A stretch of 64,000 nt of DNA from Chitinophaga sp. Cy-1792 (GTDB lineage: Bacteria > Bacteroidota > Bacteroidia > Chitinophagales > Chitinophagaceae), in assembly GCF_011752935.1 (NCBI RefSeq), contig NZ_VWWO01000001.1, forward strand, positions 372,001 through 436,000, given 5' to 3'. Shown piece after piece: positions 35,448 to 44,957 of the stretch. The notes beneath the pieces were generated by a model that saw nothing but the letters and a program-made list of their open reading frames with translations, searched no databases and was not told the DNA's origin. Position 1 is the first letter of the stretch, and every line of letters begins with the position of its first letter. A program made the position numbers and the translations under genes.

Positions 35448-37532
35448 GTGAAGCGCTCTATGCTATTGCTGCTGTTACTTTTTGTTACAGCAGCCACCCT
35501 TGCCAACAATCGGGTTAATCCACCTGATACACTTACGATAGAACCCTCCGCGGCTCCTGTCTCTATAGATTTACGCCCATTTGCCGGCAGTCTGACAGAC
35601 AGTACGGGGCAACTGACTATACAGGACGTAACCCATAAAGTCTTTAGCACCAATCCCGCCCTGTTTCACAGCGCACCACGCAACAACAGCCGCGCCAATA
35701 ACTGCTGGCTGAAATTCAGTATCCATAATACCAGCGACGTAGCAGCACCCTGGTTATTGTTTACCGGATGGCACGACTTCATGTACTGGTACGAACAGAT
35801 ACCTGGCAGTACCCCCAGGCTATTGATGCAAACAGGGCTAATGCTCGACAAAGGCGGTGTAGAGCGATGGAATAACTATGGATTTATTGCCGATGTTCCC
35901 GCACACAGTACCCGAACATTCTATCTCCATATAGTTAATAAATCCTTTAACGAACATTCATTTATTCCTATATTATATAACGCTCCCGCCTATGCGAAAT
36001 TTCAGACAATACAGCTGGAAAGCTTCCGGCGGGAATCTGTTGTCATACTGGTTTTGCTAGGTATGCTGGTAGTATTTCTCAGTATCTCTATTATTAACTA
36101 TATACAACTACCGGATCGCTCCTACCTCTACTTTGCCATTTATATGCTGGGGCTGGTGCTCTTTTTCGCGCTACGCCTGGAAAGCAAGCCCTATCAGCTT
36201 TCTTTCTTCCATAGATGGCCCATGCTGAAATACTATTGGGATATTCCGGGATTGCTGTTCTGCTTTTACATGATGTACCTGCTGTTTGGCAATACCTTTC
36301 TTAATTTAAAAGAGCGCTATCCTTTGATGGAAAGGGTTTTCACCTGGGTAGCGGCCGTGGTTGGCGGTCTTATTATTATCTGTATCTATTGTATAGCAGA
36401 AGAACAATATCATCTCCCTACCATTATATATAGTTATGTATACTTTGGAACACTTGTACCTCTACTGGTAATATATGTAGCGCTGGCAAGACGTTCGCAG
36501 CATCATCCGCTGGTAAGGTTTTACCTGTTGGGAAGTATTTGTCTGTACCTCGCGAGTCTGGGATCATTCCTGATTCACGTACGTCCGTTAGGGTTAGTAG
36601 GTGCGATAGGTGAGCTTTCCGCCCCTACCATATTGCTGATCGGAGGCATTCTTTTGCAGGCTTTATTTGTTTTAGCAGGACTTAGTTACCGGAATAAACT
36701 GGTACACATGGAGCGTACCCGCACACAGGAAATGTTAATTAAACAATTAAACAAGAACAAAGAATTACAGCGCAAACTGAATGAGCAACTGGAAGAACTG
36801 GTAAAAGAGCAGACCACCGAAATCCTGCGAAAGAAGCAGGAACTGGAGGAGCAGCGTAAGATTCAGCTGGAAACAGAGTATGTGAAAAAATTGACAGAGA
36901 TAGAATTAAAAGCGATCCGTGCACAGATAAATCCGCATTTTATTTTCAATTGCCTTAATTCGATTCAATTGTTTGTAATGCAGCGTGACTTTGAGTTTGC
37001 GCAAAAATATCTCTCCGACTTTTCTTACCTGATACGTAAAACACTAGACTTCTCCCGACGTAATTTTATATCATTATCAGATGAAATTACCTATTTAAAT
37101 ACCTATCTGGGATTAGAAAGAATGCGTTTTGAGAACAGGATGGAGTATGAAATAAATGTTGACCCTGAAATTGCTACCGCCGAACTGGAGATCCCTGCCA
37201 TGTTATTACAACCTTATGTAGAAAATGCAGTAAAACATGGAATGACCAACACCAAACATGCCACTGGAAAGCTTTCCGTACGATTTATTCAAAGCGCCTC
37301 CGACATGCTGGAATGTATTATAGAAGATAACGGCATTGGCATCAGCCGGTCCAAAGCCTTACGTACATTACCTAAGCATCATCAGTCGTCTGGTATGGAG
37401 ATAAGTCAGAACCGTGCGGAGTTATTGAACAAAATGTATAATACGGAGATCCATATTGAGATCATAGATAAATCTGCCACAGACGAAAGCGACAGTGGTA
37501 CTGTTGTTAAGATACTTATACCCCAACTGTGA
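35448..37532 (+). CDS. 7TMR-DISM sensor histidine kinase, LytS type
   Basis: A 694-residue kinase. A signal peptide leads to a periplasmic 7TMR-DISM extracellular domain (residues about 30-200), then seven membrane helices (about 205-410), a coiled coil rich in Gln/Glu/Lys (420-480) and a His_kinase domain with IRAQINPHFIFNCLNSIQLFV near 495; the His in NPHFIFN is the phosphorylated one. The ATPase part has MLLQPYVENAVKHG and IIEDNGIGI. The start is GTG at 35448 or ATG at 35460. Its partner is the LytTR regulator 26 bases downstream. Confidence 0.92.
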   Translation: MKRSMLLLLLLFVTAATLANNRVNPPDTLTIEPSAAPVSIDLRPFAGSLTDSTGQLTIQDVTHKVFSTNPALFHSAPRNNSRANNCWLKFSIHNTSDVAAPWLLFTGWHDFMYWYEQIPGSTPRLLMQTGLMLDKGGVERWNNYGFIADVPAHSTRTFYLHIVNKSFNEHSFIPILYNAPAYAKFQTIQLESFRRESVVILVLLGMLVVFLSISIINYIQLPDRSYLYFAIYMLGLVLFFALRLESKPYQLSFFHRWPMLKYYWDIPGLLFCFYMMYLLFGNTFLNLKERYPLMERVFTWVAAVVGGLIIICIYCIAEEQYHLPTIIYSYVYFGTLVPLLVIYVALARRSQHHPLVRFYLLGSICLYLASLGSFLIHVRPLGLVGAIGELSAPTILLIGGILLQALFVLAGLSYRNKLVHMERTRTQEMLIKQLNKNKELQRKLNEQLEELVKEQTTEILRKKQELEEQRKIQLETEYVKKLTEIELKAIRAQINPHFIFNCLNSIQLFVMQRDFEFAQKYLSDFSYLIRKTLDFSRRNFISLSDEITYLNTYLGLERMRFENRMEYEINVDPEIATAELEIPAMLLQPYVENAVKHGMTNTKHATGKLSVRFIQSASDMLECIIEDNGIGISRSKALRTLPKHHQSSGMEISQNRAELLNKMYNTEIHIEIIDKSATDESDSGTVVKILIPQL

Positions 37533-37558
37533 ATATTCATTAACGTTAGTAAGCAATC

Positions 37559-38311
37559 ATGTGTATGATTAAGGCGATTATAATAGATGACGAAAGAAAC
37601 AGCCGGGATATTATTGCCCTGATGCTGGAGAAATACTGCCCTTTTGTTACGATTGCTGACATGGCGTCAGATTGCGCCGATGGCATTGAGAAAATCAGGA
37701 AACATAGGCCTCAATTAGTGTTCCTGGACTTAGAAATGCCTGATGGCATAGGATTTGATATTTTGTCGGGCACACAGGATATTGCATTTGAGGCCGTATT
37801 TGTAACTGCCTTTGAAAAGAAGTTTTTGCATATTATCCGGTTTAGTGAAGTAGAGCTTATTTTAAAGCCTATTGACAAAGAGAGTTTATTGCAGGCTGTT
37901 AATGCGGTTGCAGAAAGGATAGACCAGCATTCAGCTACTGCCAGGTACCAGGTATTGATGGATAATTTCAATAATACCCGGACGCAAAACTGGAAGATGA
38001 TATTGCCAACAACGGTAGGTGAGCATGTAATAAATCTATCTAACATTGAGTTTTTTGAAGCAGAGCAGGAACATTGTGTGTTCCGGATGGAGGGAGGTAT
38101 AGATCATATTTCTCAGAAACCTTTCAGATATTACCTGGAACTCTTTACTGCGCTGCGTTTTTATCAGATCAACAACACACAGATGGTACAATTATCGAAT
38201 GTTGGACAGGTTGCCGGCGATAGTGGAAAAGTAATTTTACGTAGCGGAAAAGTGCTTGAAACGACAGAAAGAAGAAAAAAAGACCTCCTTTTAAGGCTCC
38301 ACGGAGGGTAA
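37559..38311 (+). CDS. LytTR-family response regulator
   Basis: A 250-residue regulator with an N-terminal receiver (IKAIIIDDERNSRD, LVFLDLEMPDGIGFDIL with the Asp, FVTAFEKK, ILKPIDKE) and a C-terminal LytTR DNA-binding domain (ISNIEFFEAEQEHCVFR, FYQINNTQMVQLSNV). It belongs with the upstream LytS-type kinase. The start may be ATG at 37559 or at 37565 (third codon). The next gene, an outer-membrane protein, has its own promoter, so it is not a simple operon member but could be a target. Confidence 0.9.
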   Translation: MCMIKAIIIDDERNSRDIIALMLEKYCPFVTIADMASDCADGIEKIRKHRPQLVFLDLEMPDGIGFDILSGTQDIAFEAVFVTAFEKKFLHIIRFSEVELILKPIDKESLLQAVNAVAERIDQHSATARYQVLMDNFNNTRTQNWKMILPTTVGEHVINLSNIEFFEAEQEHCVFRMEGGIDHISQKPFRYYLELFTALRFYQINNTQMVQLSNVGQVAGDSGKVILRSGKVLETTERRKKDLLLRLHGG

Positions 38312-38434
38312 TAATTCCTGTTAAAATATACCCAAATTCAGCGCTATGGCTATTTCAGGCCAGAAAACACCCCTGTAAATAATCTAAATAATACAAGTGC
38401 GCGAAGGATACGTAACAATTTCTTAACAAAAAAA

Positions 38435-38465
38435 TTTGGTGGAAAAGGATTTGCTCGTACATTTG
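38435..38465 (+). promoter_or_regulatory. Full promoter TTTG-N19-TACATTTG
   Basis: TTTG 38435-38438, a 19-base spacer and TACATTTG 38458-38465 match the Bacteroidota housekeeping promoter. The leader before the beta-barrel gene would be about 125 bases. Confidence 0.75.
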
Positions 38466-38596
38466 ACCCGCGAAACCAAAAAGTCAAAAGGTCAGAAATG
38501 AAACTTGACTTCGATCAACCAGGAACGGCACGACAAGTATGTAGAAGAATAAAAGAAAGGAAGCACAGTTTTAATGAATATTTAAATTAACGAAAG

Positions 38597-39202
38597 ATGA
38601 AAAAGTTGATTGTAATGGCCGCAGTAGCACTGTTCGGCACACAAGTAGCAAAGGCTCAGATTCAGAAAGGCGATATTTTATTAGGTGGTAACGTAAACGT
38701 GTTAACTCACTCCGACAAAGTAAAAGATGCTGACGGTAAAAATACCAGCACTTCTTTCGGTATCAGCCCTAAAGTAGGTTATGCACTGAACTCTAACTGG
38801 GTAGTAGGTGTGTTCGCAAATACCAACTTCAGTTTCGACAAAGACAAAGCAGGTGTTAAAACTAAAGGACTGGATATCAACCCTGGTATCTTCGTACGTA
38901 ACTACCACATGCTGGGTCAGTCTAAATTCGCGTTCTTCGCTGAAGGTAATGCATCTTATGGCTTCGGTAATACCAAAGTTGACGGCACCAAACAAGATAG
39001 CTACAACCAGTTCAACGTTAACGTTCAACCAGGTATCTCTTACTTCGTAACTAAACACTTCATGGTTGAAGGTATGTTCGGTGGTATCGGTTACAACTGG
39101 AAACAAACTAAAGATGAAGCTACCAAAGTTAAAACTAACAACAGTGACTTCGGTTTCAACTTCACCAACCAGTTCGCTCTGGGCGTAAACTTCTTATTCT
39201 AG
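38597..39202 (+). CDS. Outer membrane beta-barrel protein
   Basis: A 201-residue exported protein with a signal peptide (MKKLIVMAAVALFGTQVAKA) and alternating hydrophobic strands (GDILLGGNVNVLTHS, FGISPKVGYALNSNWVVGVFA, NPGIFVRNYHMLGQSKF, FALGVNFLF) ending in Phe, as outer-membrane barrels do. Eight strands are likely. Its codon use is narrow and regular (aaa, ggt, aac), which suggests high expression. A strong promoter and a strong terminator frame it. Confidence 0.85.
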   Translation: MKKLIVMAAVALFGTQVAKAQIQKGDILLGGNVNVLTHSDKVKDADGKNTSTSFGISPKVGYALNSNWVVGVFANTNFSFDKDKAGVKTKGLDINPGIFVRNYHMLGQSKFAFFAEGNASYGFGNTKVDGTKQDSYNQFNVNVQPGISYFVTKHFMVEGMFGGIGYNWKQTKDEATKVKTNNSDFGFNFTNQFALGVNFLF

Positions 39203-39249
39203 TAGTTTCGTCTGTGTGACTTATGTGAAAAATTTTATGGTAAAATAGG

Positions 39250-39284
39250 AACAGCCCTGGTGCAATGCACCAGGGCTGTTTTGT
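39250..39284 (+). terminator. Terminator of the beta-barrel gene
   Basis: A perfect 13-bp stem (39250-39262 with 39268-39280), CAATG loop, then TTTTG. Confidence 0.9.
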
Positions 39285-39298
39285 TATAATAATAATTC

Positions 39299-39380
39299 TA
39301 CCCGAAGTACCCTGGGGCCATCGGCCCCAGGGTACTTCGGGTAATTCCGTCCCGCCTGCGGCGGGACGGAATTACCCGAA
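39299..39380. repeat. Composite palindromic element 1
   Basis: Two perfect 21-bp hairpins with 3-base loops overlap by 8 bases: 39299-39319/39323-39343 (loop ATC) and 39336-39356/39360-39380 (loop TGC). The order is Y'-core1-Y-core2-Y', with Y = TTCGGGTA. The middle Y can pair with either flank but not both. Both loops sit in a GCC-NNN-GGC apex. It has no coding frame. Confidence 0.85.
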
Positions 39381-39416
39381 AAAAAGCAGCCGTCTCTAAT
39401 GATAGAGACGGCTGCT
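39379..39416 (-). terminator. Terminator of rho, CCGTCTCTA-core family
   Basis: A 14-bp stem (39385-39398 with 39403-39416, loop ATGA) is followed on the minus strand by seven T. It carries the GCCGTCTCTA/TAGAGACGGC core. Confidence 0.9.
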
Positions 39417-39436
39417 ATAAAAAGTATGTTTACTGA

Positions 39437-41167
39437 TTATCCGTTCATAGAAATCAGGAACTCTTCGTTGTTTTTAGTACCACGCATATGTTGCAGCATG
39501 AAGTGCATAGACTCATCTGTATTCATATCAGCGAGGTGATTGCGGAGGATGTGGATACGTTTCAGTGAATCTTTATCCAGCAACAGGTCATCGCGGCGGG
39601 TAGAGGATGCAGATACATCGATAGCCGGGAAGATACGTTTGTTAGCCAGTTTACGATCCAGGAGCAACTCCATGTTACCGGTACCTTTGAACTCTTCAAA
39701 GATAACCTCATCCATTTTAGAACCGGTATCGATCAATGCTGTAGCGAGGATGGTGAGAGAACCACCATTTTCGATTTTACGGGCAGCACCAAAGAATTGT
39801 TTAGGTTTCTGCATAGCGTTAGCTTCCACACCACCACTCAATACTTTACCGGATGCAGGTGCAACGGTATTGTGAGCACGTGCCAGACGGGTAATGGAAT
39901 CCAGCAGGATCACCACATCATGGCCACATTCTACCAGGCGTTTTGCTTTTTGTAAAGCTATAGCAGACACTTTTACGTGTTTCTCTGCAGGTTCATCGAA
40001 AGTAGAAGCGATTACTTCTGCTTTGACGCTACGTTCCATATCAGTTACCTCTTCCGGACGCTCATCGATGAGCACTACCATCAGGTAAATTTCAGGGTGA
40101 TTAGTAGCGATAGCGTTTGCAACTTCTTTCAGGAGCATGGTTTTACCTACTTTAGGCTGAGCCACGATCAATCCACGCTGACCCTTACCGATAGGTGTAA
40201 ACATATCCATGATACGGGTAGAGTAGTTATTGGAAGTTGTTGTCAGACGCAGTTTTTCGAAAGGAAACAGTGGTGTCAGATAATCGAATGGAACGCGGTC
40301 GCGTACTTCTTCGGGAGACTTACCATTGATTGTTTCAACTTTCAGTAAGGCGAAGTATTTTTCACCTTCTTTCGGAGGACGTACCGCACCTTTAACGGTG
40401 TCACCGGTTTTCAGTCCGAATAATTTAATCTGAGAAGGAGATACATAGATATCATCCGGAGAGCTCAGATAGTTATAATCAGAAGAACGCAGGAATCCGT
40501 AACCATCAGGCATCATTTCGAGAACGCCTTCACTTACGATTACACCATCAAATTCGATGTTGAATACCGGTTCTTTTTTATTGTTCTGGAACTTGTTTTT
40601 CTGTGCTGCAGGAGCCGCTGTTTCCTGTTCTTCAGGCATCACAAAATCATCATCTTCGTCCTCATCTGCAATAGCTACAGGTGCTGATTCTACAGTTTCT
40701 TCCTCTTCTTCTTCTTCCTGTTGATCTTCTGTGAAGGAAGGAATGATAATATCATCATCATCATCGAAAGTAAGAGAAGGAATGCTGTCGAGATCTATAT
40801 CGAAATTTTTTATTTTGGATTTTGGAGCTGGTTCAGAATGTTCTTCGGTCTCTTTAGATTTGCTTCCGGTGGCTTTTTTGGAGGTTGCTTTCTTAGCTGG
40901 TTTCTCTTCTGAATGTGCTGGTTCTTCAGCTATGTGATTTTCTTCTTCTTTCTTTACGGGTTTACGTTTGCGTGATTTCTTTTCTTCTCCGTTTGCCGGG
41001 TTATCTGCGGAAGCCATTACAGCTTGTTTATCCAGGATCTTGTAGATAAGGTCTTGTTTGTTCAGTTTCTTCGCGTTGGGAACGTCCAGTTTTTCTGCAA
41101 TATCAAGAAGCTCTGGAACGAGCATGTCGTTCAATTGTAAGATGTCGTACATCATCTGAGTTGTCAA
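39437..41167 (-). CDS. rho: Transcription termination factor Rho, with long insertion
   Basis: A 576-residue ring helicase that ends transcripts. The N-terminal Rho_N part ([20 protein letters not shown]) is followed by about 150 residues of Lys/Glu/Asp-rich disordered sequence (residues about 58-205), then the RNA-binding cold-shock fold ([19 protein letters not shown]), the Walker A loop [19 protein letters not shown], Walker [15 protein letters not shown] and the Q/R loops ([14 protein letters not shown]). E. coli Rho has 419 residues. The start may be 41155 (MMYDILQ). The leader of up to 457 bases may allow autoregulation. Confidence 0.94.
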   Translation of the reverse strand: MTTQMMYDILQLNDMLVPELLDIAEKLDVPNAKKLNKQDLIYKILDKQAVMASADNPANGEEKKSRKRKPVKKEEENHIAEEPAHSEEKPAKKATSKKATGSKSKETEEHSEPAPKSKIKNFDIDLDSIPSLTFDDDDDIIIPSFTEDQQEEEEEEETVESAPVAIADEDEDDDFVMPEEQETAAPAAQKNKFQNNKKEPVFNIEFDGVIVSEGVLEMMPDGYGFLRSSDYNYLSSPDDIYVSPSQIKLFGLKTGDTVKGAVRPPKEGEKYFALLKVETINGKSPEEVRDRVPFDYLTPLFPFEKLRLTTTSNNYSTRIMDMFTPIGKGQRGLIVAQPKVGKTMLLKEVANAIATNHPEIYLMVVLIDERPEEVTDMERSVKAEVIASTFDEPAEKHVKVSAIALQKAKRLVECGHDVVILLDSITRLARAHNTVAPASGKVLSGGVEANAMQKPKQFFGAARKIENGGSLTILATALIDTGSKMDEVIFEEFKGTGNMELLLDRKLANKRIFPAIDVSASSTRRDDLLLDKDSLKRIHILRNHLADMNTDESMHFMLQHMRGTKNNEEFLISMNG

Positions 41168-41595
41168 ATTTTAGAAGTAGTGTTGTAAGGCGGGTACCAC
41201 TGCTGCATACCAACATACACCAATTACAAATAATTGTTTTGAGTCAATAAATTTAATTTGAAATTAAATTTGATAGGGAATGCTGAGTTCAGGAACTGCT
41301 GATGAAGGTGGTAATTAGGCTTGATCAGACAGATTGTAACGCAAGATTAATACAACTTTCTTTATTCTCCAAAAAAAATTAGCGGCCCCCACAGCCCGTC
41401 CATCCCTTTTCCAGCTTGAGTAAAGCACCTATTTTAGCCCCCAAATCCGGCTTTAAGAGTGTGCCGCTGTCATTATTTTTCCATTAATTCACGATAATAT
41501 TATAGGGATTTTTAACATTTCATTTACATTCAGGGCTTGCAAATCTTGCTGGGAAAGCAGTTTCGCGGGAACTATGCACTATGAATTTTTCCACT
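41168..41595. other. Divergent region upstream of rho and asnS
   Basis: About 430 AT-rich bases. No gene is supported. The part next to rho (41220-41290) is rich in AATTT repeats. Confidence 0.4.
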
Positions 41596-41603
41596 TATTT
41601 TTG
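41596..41603 (+). promoter_or_regulatory. -7 box TATTTTTG for asnS
   Basis: TATTTTTG fits TAnnTTTG and ends 21 bases before the asnS ATG. No TTTG occurs at -33. Confidence 0.5.
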
Positions 41604-41624
41604 CAGTCCTAAAATTAATTTATT

Positions 41625-43064
41625 ATGAGCCAAAGGGTAAAAGTCAAACAAATCCTGTCGGACGACAGGGCAAACTACGAAGTTACAGTAAAGGGTTGGG
41701 TGCGTTCTTTCCGCAACAATCAATTTATCGCTTTGAATGACGGCTCCACTAATAATAATCTCCAGATCGTTATAAATACTGAAAATACGGACCCTGCTTT
41801 ACTGAAACGCATCACTACCGGTGCTTCCCTCAGTGCTACAGGCGAAATTATTCCTTCATTAGGTAAAGGTCAGAAAGTAGAGCTGAAAGCCGCAACACTG
41901 GAAATACTGGGTGATTGTGATCCCGAAAAATACCCGCTGCAGCTGAAAAACAAGCCTAGCCTGGAATACCTGCGTGAAATCGCTCACCTGCGTTTCCGTA
42001 CAAATACCTTTGGCGCTATTTTCCGCCTGCGCAACTCCCTGGCGTTTGCAGTACACAAATTCTTCAACGAAAAAGGATTCGTATACCTGCACACCCCTAT
42101 CGTTACCGCTTCCGACGCGGAAGGTGCCGGCGAAATGTTCCGCGTAACCACGCTGGACCTCAACAACCCTCCCCGTAACGAAAACGGCGACATCGACTTT
42201 AAAGAAGACTTCTTCGGTCGTAGCACCAACCTCACCGTATCCGGCCAGCTGGAAGGTGAACTCGGCGCCATGGCCCTGAGCGATATCTATACCTTCGGAC
42301 CTACCTTCCGTGCTGAAAACTCCAATACCGCCCGTCACCTGGCAGAATTCTGGATGATCGAACCGGAAATGGCTTTCTATGAACTGGAAGATAACATGAA
42401 CCTTGCTGAAGAATTTATCAAGTATGTTATCGCCTACGCACTGGAACACAACCGCGAAGACCTCGAATTCCTCGCTGCCAGACTGGTAGAAGAAGAAAAA
42501 CAAAAACCACAGCAGGAACGCAGCGAAATGGGCCTGATCGAAAAACTCGAGTTCGTAGCCAACAACGAGTTTATGCGACTCACCTACACAGAAGCAATCG
42601 CCATCCTGAAAGACAGCAAGCCTAACAAAAACAAGAAATTCCAGTACCTCATCGAAGGCTGGGGCGCTGACCTGCAGAGCGAACATGAACGCTACCTGGT
42701 AGAAAAACATTTCAAAAAACCTGTTATCCTTACAGACTATCCAAAAGAAATCAAATCCTTCTACATGAAGCTGAATGCGGATGGTAAAACCGTAAGGGCA
42801 ATGGATATCCTCTTCCCTGGTATCGGTGAAATCGTTGGCGGATCCCAGCGTGAAGAAGATTACGAAAAACTGGTAGGCCGTATGCAGGAAATGGGTGTTC
42901 CTGTTGAAGAACTGAGCTGGTTCCTCGATACCCGCCGCTATGGTACCGCGCCGCACTCCGGATTCGGCCTGGGCTTCGAACGCCTCGTGCTCTTCGTTAC
43001 CGGCATGACCAACATCAGAGACGTTATTCCGTTCCCTAGAACACCGAAAAACGCTGAATTCTAA
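41625..43064 (+). CDS. asnS: Asparaginyl-tRNA synthetase
   Basis: A 479-residue class IIb synthetase that charges tRNA-Asn. The OB-fold anticodon domain covers residues about 15-110 ([20 protein letters not shown]). Motif 2 is [24 protein letters not shown] near 230 and motif 3 [27 protein letters not shown] at the C-terminus. An extra helical stretch ([24 protein letters not shown]) near 285 is typical of Bacteroidota AsnRS. A perfect terminator follows. Confidence 0.95.
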   Translation: MSQRVKVKQILSDDRANYEVTVKGWVRSFRNNQFIALNDGSTNNNLQIVINTENTDPALLKRITTGASLSATGEIIPSLGKGQKVELKAATLEILGDCDPEKYPLQLKNKPSLEYLREIAHLRFRTNTFGAIFRLRNSLAFAVHKFFNEKGFVYLHTPIVTASDAEGAGEMFRVTTLDLNNPPRNENGDIDFKEDFFGRSTNLTVSGQLEGELGAMALSDIYTFGPTFRAENSNTARHLAEFWMIEPEMAFYELEDNMNLAEEFIKYVIAYALEHNREDLEFLAARLVEEEKQKPQQERSEMGLIEKLEFVANNEFMRLTYTEAIAILKDSKPNKNKKFQYLIEGWGADLQSEHERYLVEKHFKKPVILTDYPKEIKSFYMKLNADGKTVRAMDILFPGIGEIVGGSQREEDYEKLVGRMQEMGVPVEELSWFLDTRRYGTAPHSGFGLGFERLVLFVTGMTNIRDVIPFPRTPKNAEF

Positions 43065-43083
43065 TTCAATTAATTTTTCAATA

Positions 43084-43124
43084 GGAAAAGGGCCGTCTCT
43101 ACTGAGTAGAGACGGCCCTTTTCC
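43084..43124. terminator. Bidirectional terminator after asnS, CCGTCTCTA-core family
   Basis: A perfect 19-bp stem (43084-43102 with 43106-43124) and a TGA loop. The core is GCCGTCTCTAC/GTAGAGACGGC. Confidence 0.9.
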
Positions 43125-43133
43125 GTTCCTGCT

Positions 43134-43220
43134 GTCTTGTTGAGGATCGGCCTCCGGCCGATCCTCAACAAGACTATAAGTCCGATGCCGCAGGCATCGG
43201 ACTTATAGTCTTGTTGAGGA
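43134..43220. repeat. Composite palindromic element 2
   Basis: Hairpin A is a perfect 19-bp stem (43134-43152/43156-43174, loop TCC) and hairpin B a perfect 28-bp stem (43162-43189/43193-43220, loop GCA). They share 43162-43174. The order is X-core1-X'-core2-X, with X = GTCTTGTTGAGGA, so the two hairpins cannot form at once. Loops lie in GCC-NNN-GGC apices, as in element 1, though the sequences are unrelated. Confidence 0.85.
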
Positions 43221-43302
43221 ATTTATGGAAATTATAACAGTCCCACATCTATACTATTGAAAGCGCTTTCAACCATTTTCGTATATTCTAAACCGTTAGA
43301 TC

Positions 43303-43824
43303 ATGGCTGAAATAAATACATCCGGCAACAACAAGCATCAAGGCAAAAGAAGAAGTATAAAGAAATCTACCCGCGTAGACATGACACCCATGGTAGATCT
43401 TGGCTTCCTCTTAATTACCTTCTTCATGCTCACCACTACCATGGCCCAGCCTAAAACAATGGACCTGATTATGCCCCGCACCGATGGCGAACCTTCTCCC
43501 TTACCGGAAAGTAAAGCGCTGACCGTTGTACTCGGGCCTGACAATAAAATTGCCTGGTACGAAGGTACACCACCAGCATCCAATACCCAGCCTGAGCTTC
43601 ATTATACCAGCTATGGCAATAAAGGCCTGCGCGATGTCATCATCAGCAAAAAAGACCAGGTACAACAGCAATTTCATAAAAATGACCTGATGGTACTAAT
43701 CAAGGCTGATAAGTCTGCCAACTACAAAAACCTGATTGATGTAATGGACGAAATGCTGATCAATAAAATCGATCGGTATGCGGTTGTGGATATCACACCT
43801 GAAGAACAGGCTTATTTCAACTAA
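43303..43824 (+). CDS. ExbD/TolR family biopolymer transport protein
   Basis: A 173-residue protein with a basic, Lys/Arg-rich cytoplasmic tail, then one membrane helix (VDMTPMVDLGFLLITFFMLT, residues about 24-43) that carries the conserved Asp which takes part in proton movement, and a periplasmic domain (VLGPDNKIAWYEG, VVDITPEEQ). It would energise TonB- or Tol-type systems together with an ExbB motor. No exbB or tonB gene is near, so it must work with a partner coded elsewhere or as part of a multi-ExbD set. Confidence 0.88.
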   Translation: MAEINTSGNNKHQGKRRSIKKSTRVDMTPMVDLGFLLITFFMLTTTMAQPKTMDLIMPRTDGEPSPLPESKALTVVLGPDNKIAWYEGTPPASNTQPELHYTSYGNKGLRDVIISKKDQVQQQFHKNDLMVLIKADKSANYKNLIDVMDEMLINKIDRYAVVDITPEEQAYFN

Positions 43825-43902
43825 TTACCAGATATAGTTAGAATTTAACGTCATATATAGATCCGGGATGGGGTGTCTGCCAGCCATGTGGATATGATTT
43901 CA

Positions 43903-43910
43903 TACCTTTG
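43903..43910 (+). promoter_or_regulatory. -7 box TACCTTTG for the oxygenase gene
   Basis: It lies inside the longest frame (43873 start) and 22 bases before ATG 43933, which supports the shorter start. Confidence 0.55.
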
Positions 43911-43932
43911 GCCTTCCAAAACAATAGTTATT

Positions 43933-44889
43933 ATGGCAATTACTCACTCCATCCCATCCGTGGATCTCGCGGATTTTACGTCAGGTGACGCCAGTCGCAA
44001 AGCTGCGTTTGTGCAGCAACTTGGTAAGGCTTATGAAGAAGTTGGTTTTGTAGCAGTTAAGAATCATGGCATCTCTGATGAGCTGATTGCTGACCTCTAC
44101 AATTATGTACAGGAATTCTTTGCACTGCCATTCGACATCAAGCATAAATACGAAAAACCAGAACTGGCCGGCCAACGTGGTTATACCTCTTTCGGTAAAG
44201 AACACGCAAAAGGTTACGAAGCACCAGATCTGAAAGAATTTTTCCAGTTCGGCCAGACAGTAGAAGATAAAGATCCTATTGCGGCTGAATATCCTGACAA
44301 TATTCAGGTGGATGAAGTTCCGGCTTTCACACCTACTTTCTTCAAGGCTTACCGTGGCTTCGAGCAATCCGGCCGCGCATTGCTGCAGGCTATTGCACTG
44401 TACCTTGGCCTCGACGAAAACTACTTCGACGACAAAATCCACAACGGTAACTCAATTCTGAGAGCAATTCACTACCCTCCTATCACCCAGGAGCCTAAAT
44501 CTGCTATCAGAGCTGAACAACACGAAGATATCAACCTGATTACCCTGCTGGTAGGCGCTTCTGCTGATGGCCTCCAGATCCTGGACAAACAGGACAACTG
44601 GGTACCAGTAACTTCTCTGCCTGAACAAATCGTGGTAAACGTAGGCGATATGCTGCAACGTCTTACCAACAACAGGCTGAAATCTACCACACACCGCGTA
44701 GTAAACCCTCCGCGTGAAAAATGGAGCTCCTCCCGTTTCTCCATTCCTTTCTTCCTGCATCCTAAATCAAACATGAAACTGGATAGCCTGGAAAGTTGCA
44801 TCACCGCAGATAATCCACTGGCATACGAACCAATCACTGCCGGTGAATACCTCGATGAACGCCTCCGCGAAATCGGTCTGAAAAAATAA
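43933..44889 (+). CDS. 2-oxoglutarate/Fe(II) oxygenase, isopenicillin-N-synthase-like
   Basis: A 318-residue non-heme iron enzyme. The N-terminal DIOX_N part (IPSVDLADFTSGDASRKAAF, VAVKNHGISDELIADLY) precedes the catalytic double-stranded helix: EQHEDINLITLLVGASADGL has the first His and Asp, TTHRVVNPP the second His and RFSIPFF the Arg that binds 2-oxoglutarate. The fold resembles plant gibberellin/flavonoid oxidases and bacterial IPNS; the substrate is unknown. The start at 43933 (MAITHSIPSV) is preferred because the longer start crosses the promoter box. A strong terminator follows. Confidence 0.88.
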   Translation: MAITHSIPSVDLADFTSGDASRKAAFVQQLGKAYEEVGFVAVKNHGISDELIADLYNYVQEFFALPFDIKHKYEKPELAGQRGYTSFGKEHAKGYEAPDLKEFFQFGQTVEDKDPIAAEYPDNIQVDEVPAFTPTFFKAYRGFEQSGRALLQAIALYLGLDENYFDDKIHNGNSILRAIHYPPITQEPKSAIRAEQHEDINLITLLVGASADGLQILDKQDNWVPVTSLPEQIVVNVGDMLQRLTNNRLKSTTHRVVNPPREKWSSSRFSIPFFLHPKSNMKLDSLESCITADNPLAYEPITAGEYLDERLREIGLKK

Positions 44890-44911
44890 ATCTCCGGAAG
44901 GAAAATTTATA

Positions 44912-44957
44912 AAACTTAAAGTCCCGGAAAGTGTTAACCTTCCGGGACTTTAAGTTT
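44912..44957 (+). terminator. Terminator of the oxygenase gene
   Basis: A perfect 18-bp stem (44912-44929 with 44940-44957) and a 10-base loop. The stem ends in TTT. Confidence 0.85.

Noticed and set aside
41859..42956. A 365-codon minus-strand frame inside asnS
   Set aside because: Antisense to the AsnRS catalytic core; Phe/Val-rich sequence without motifs.
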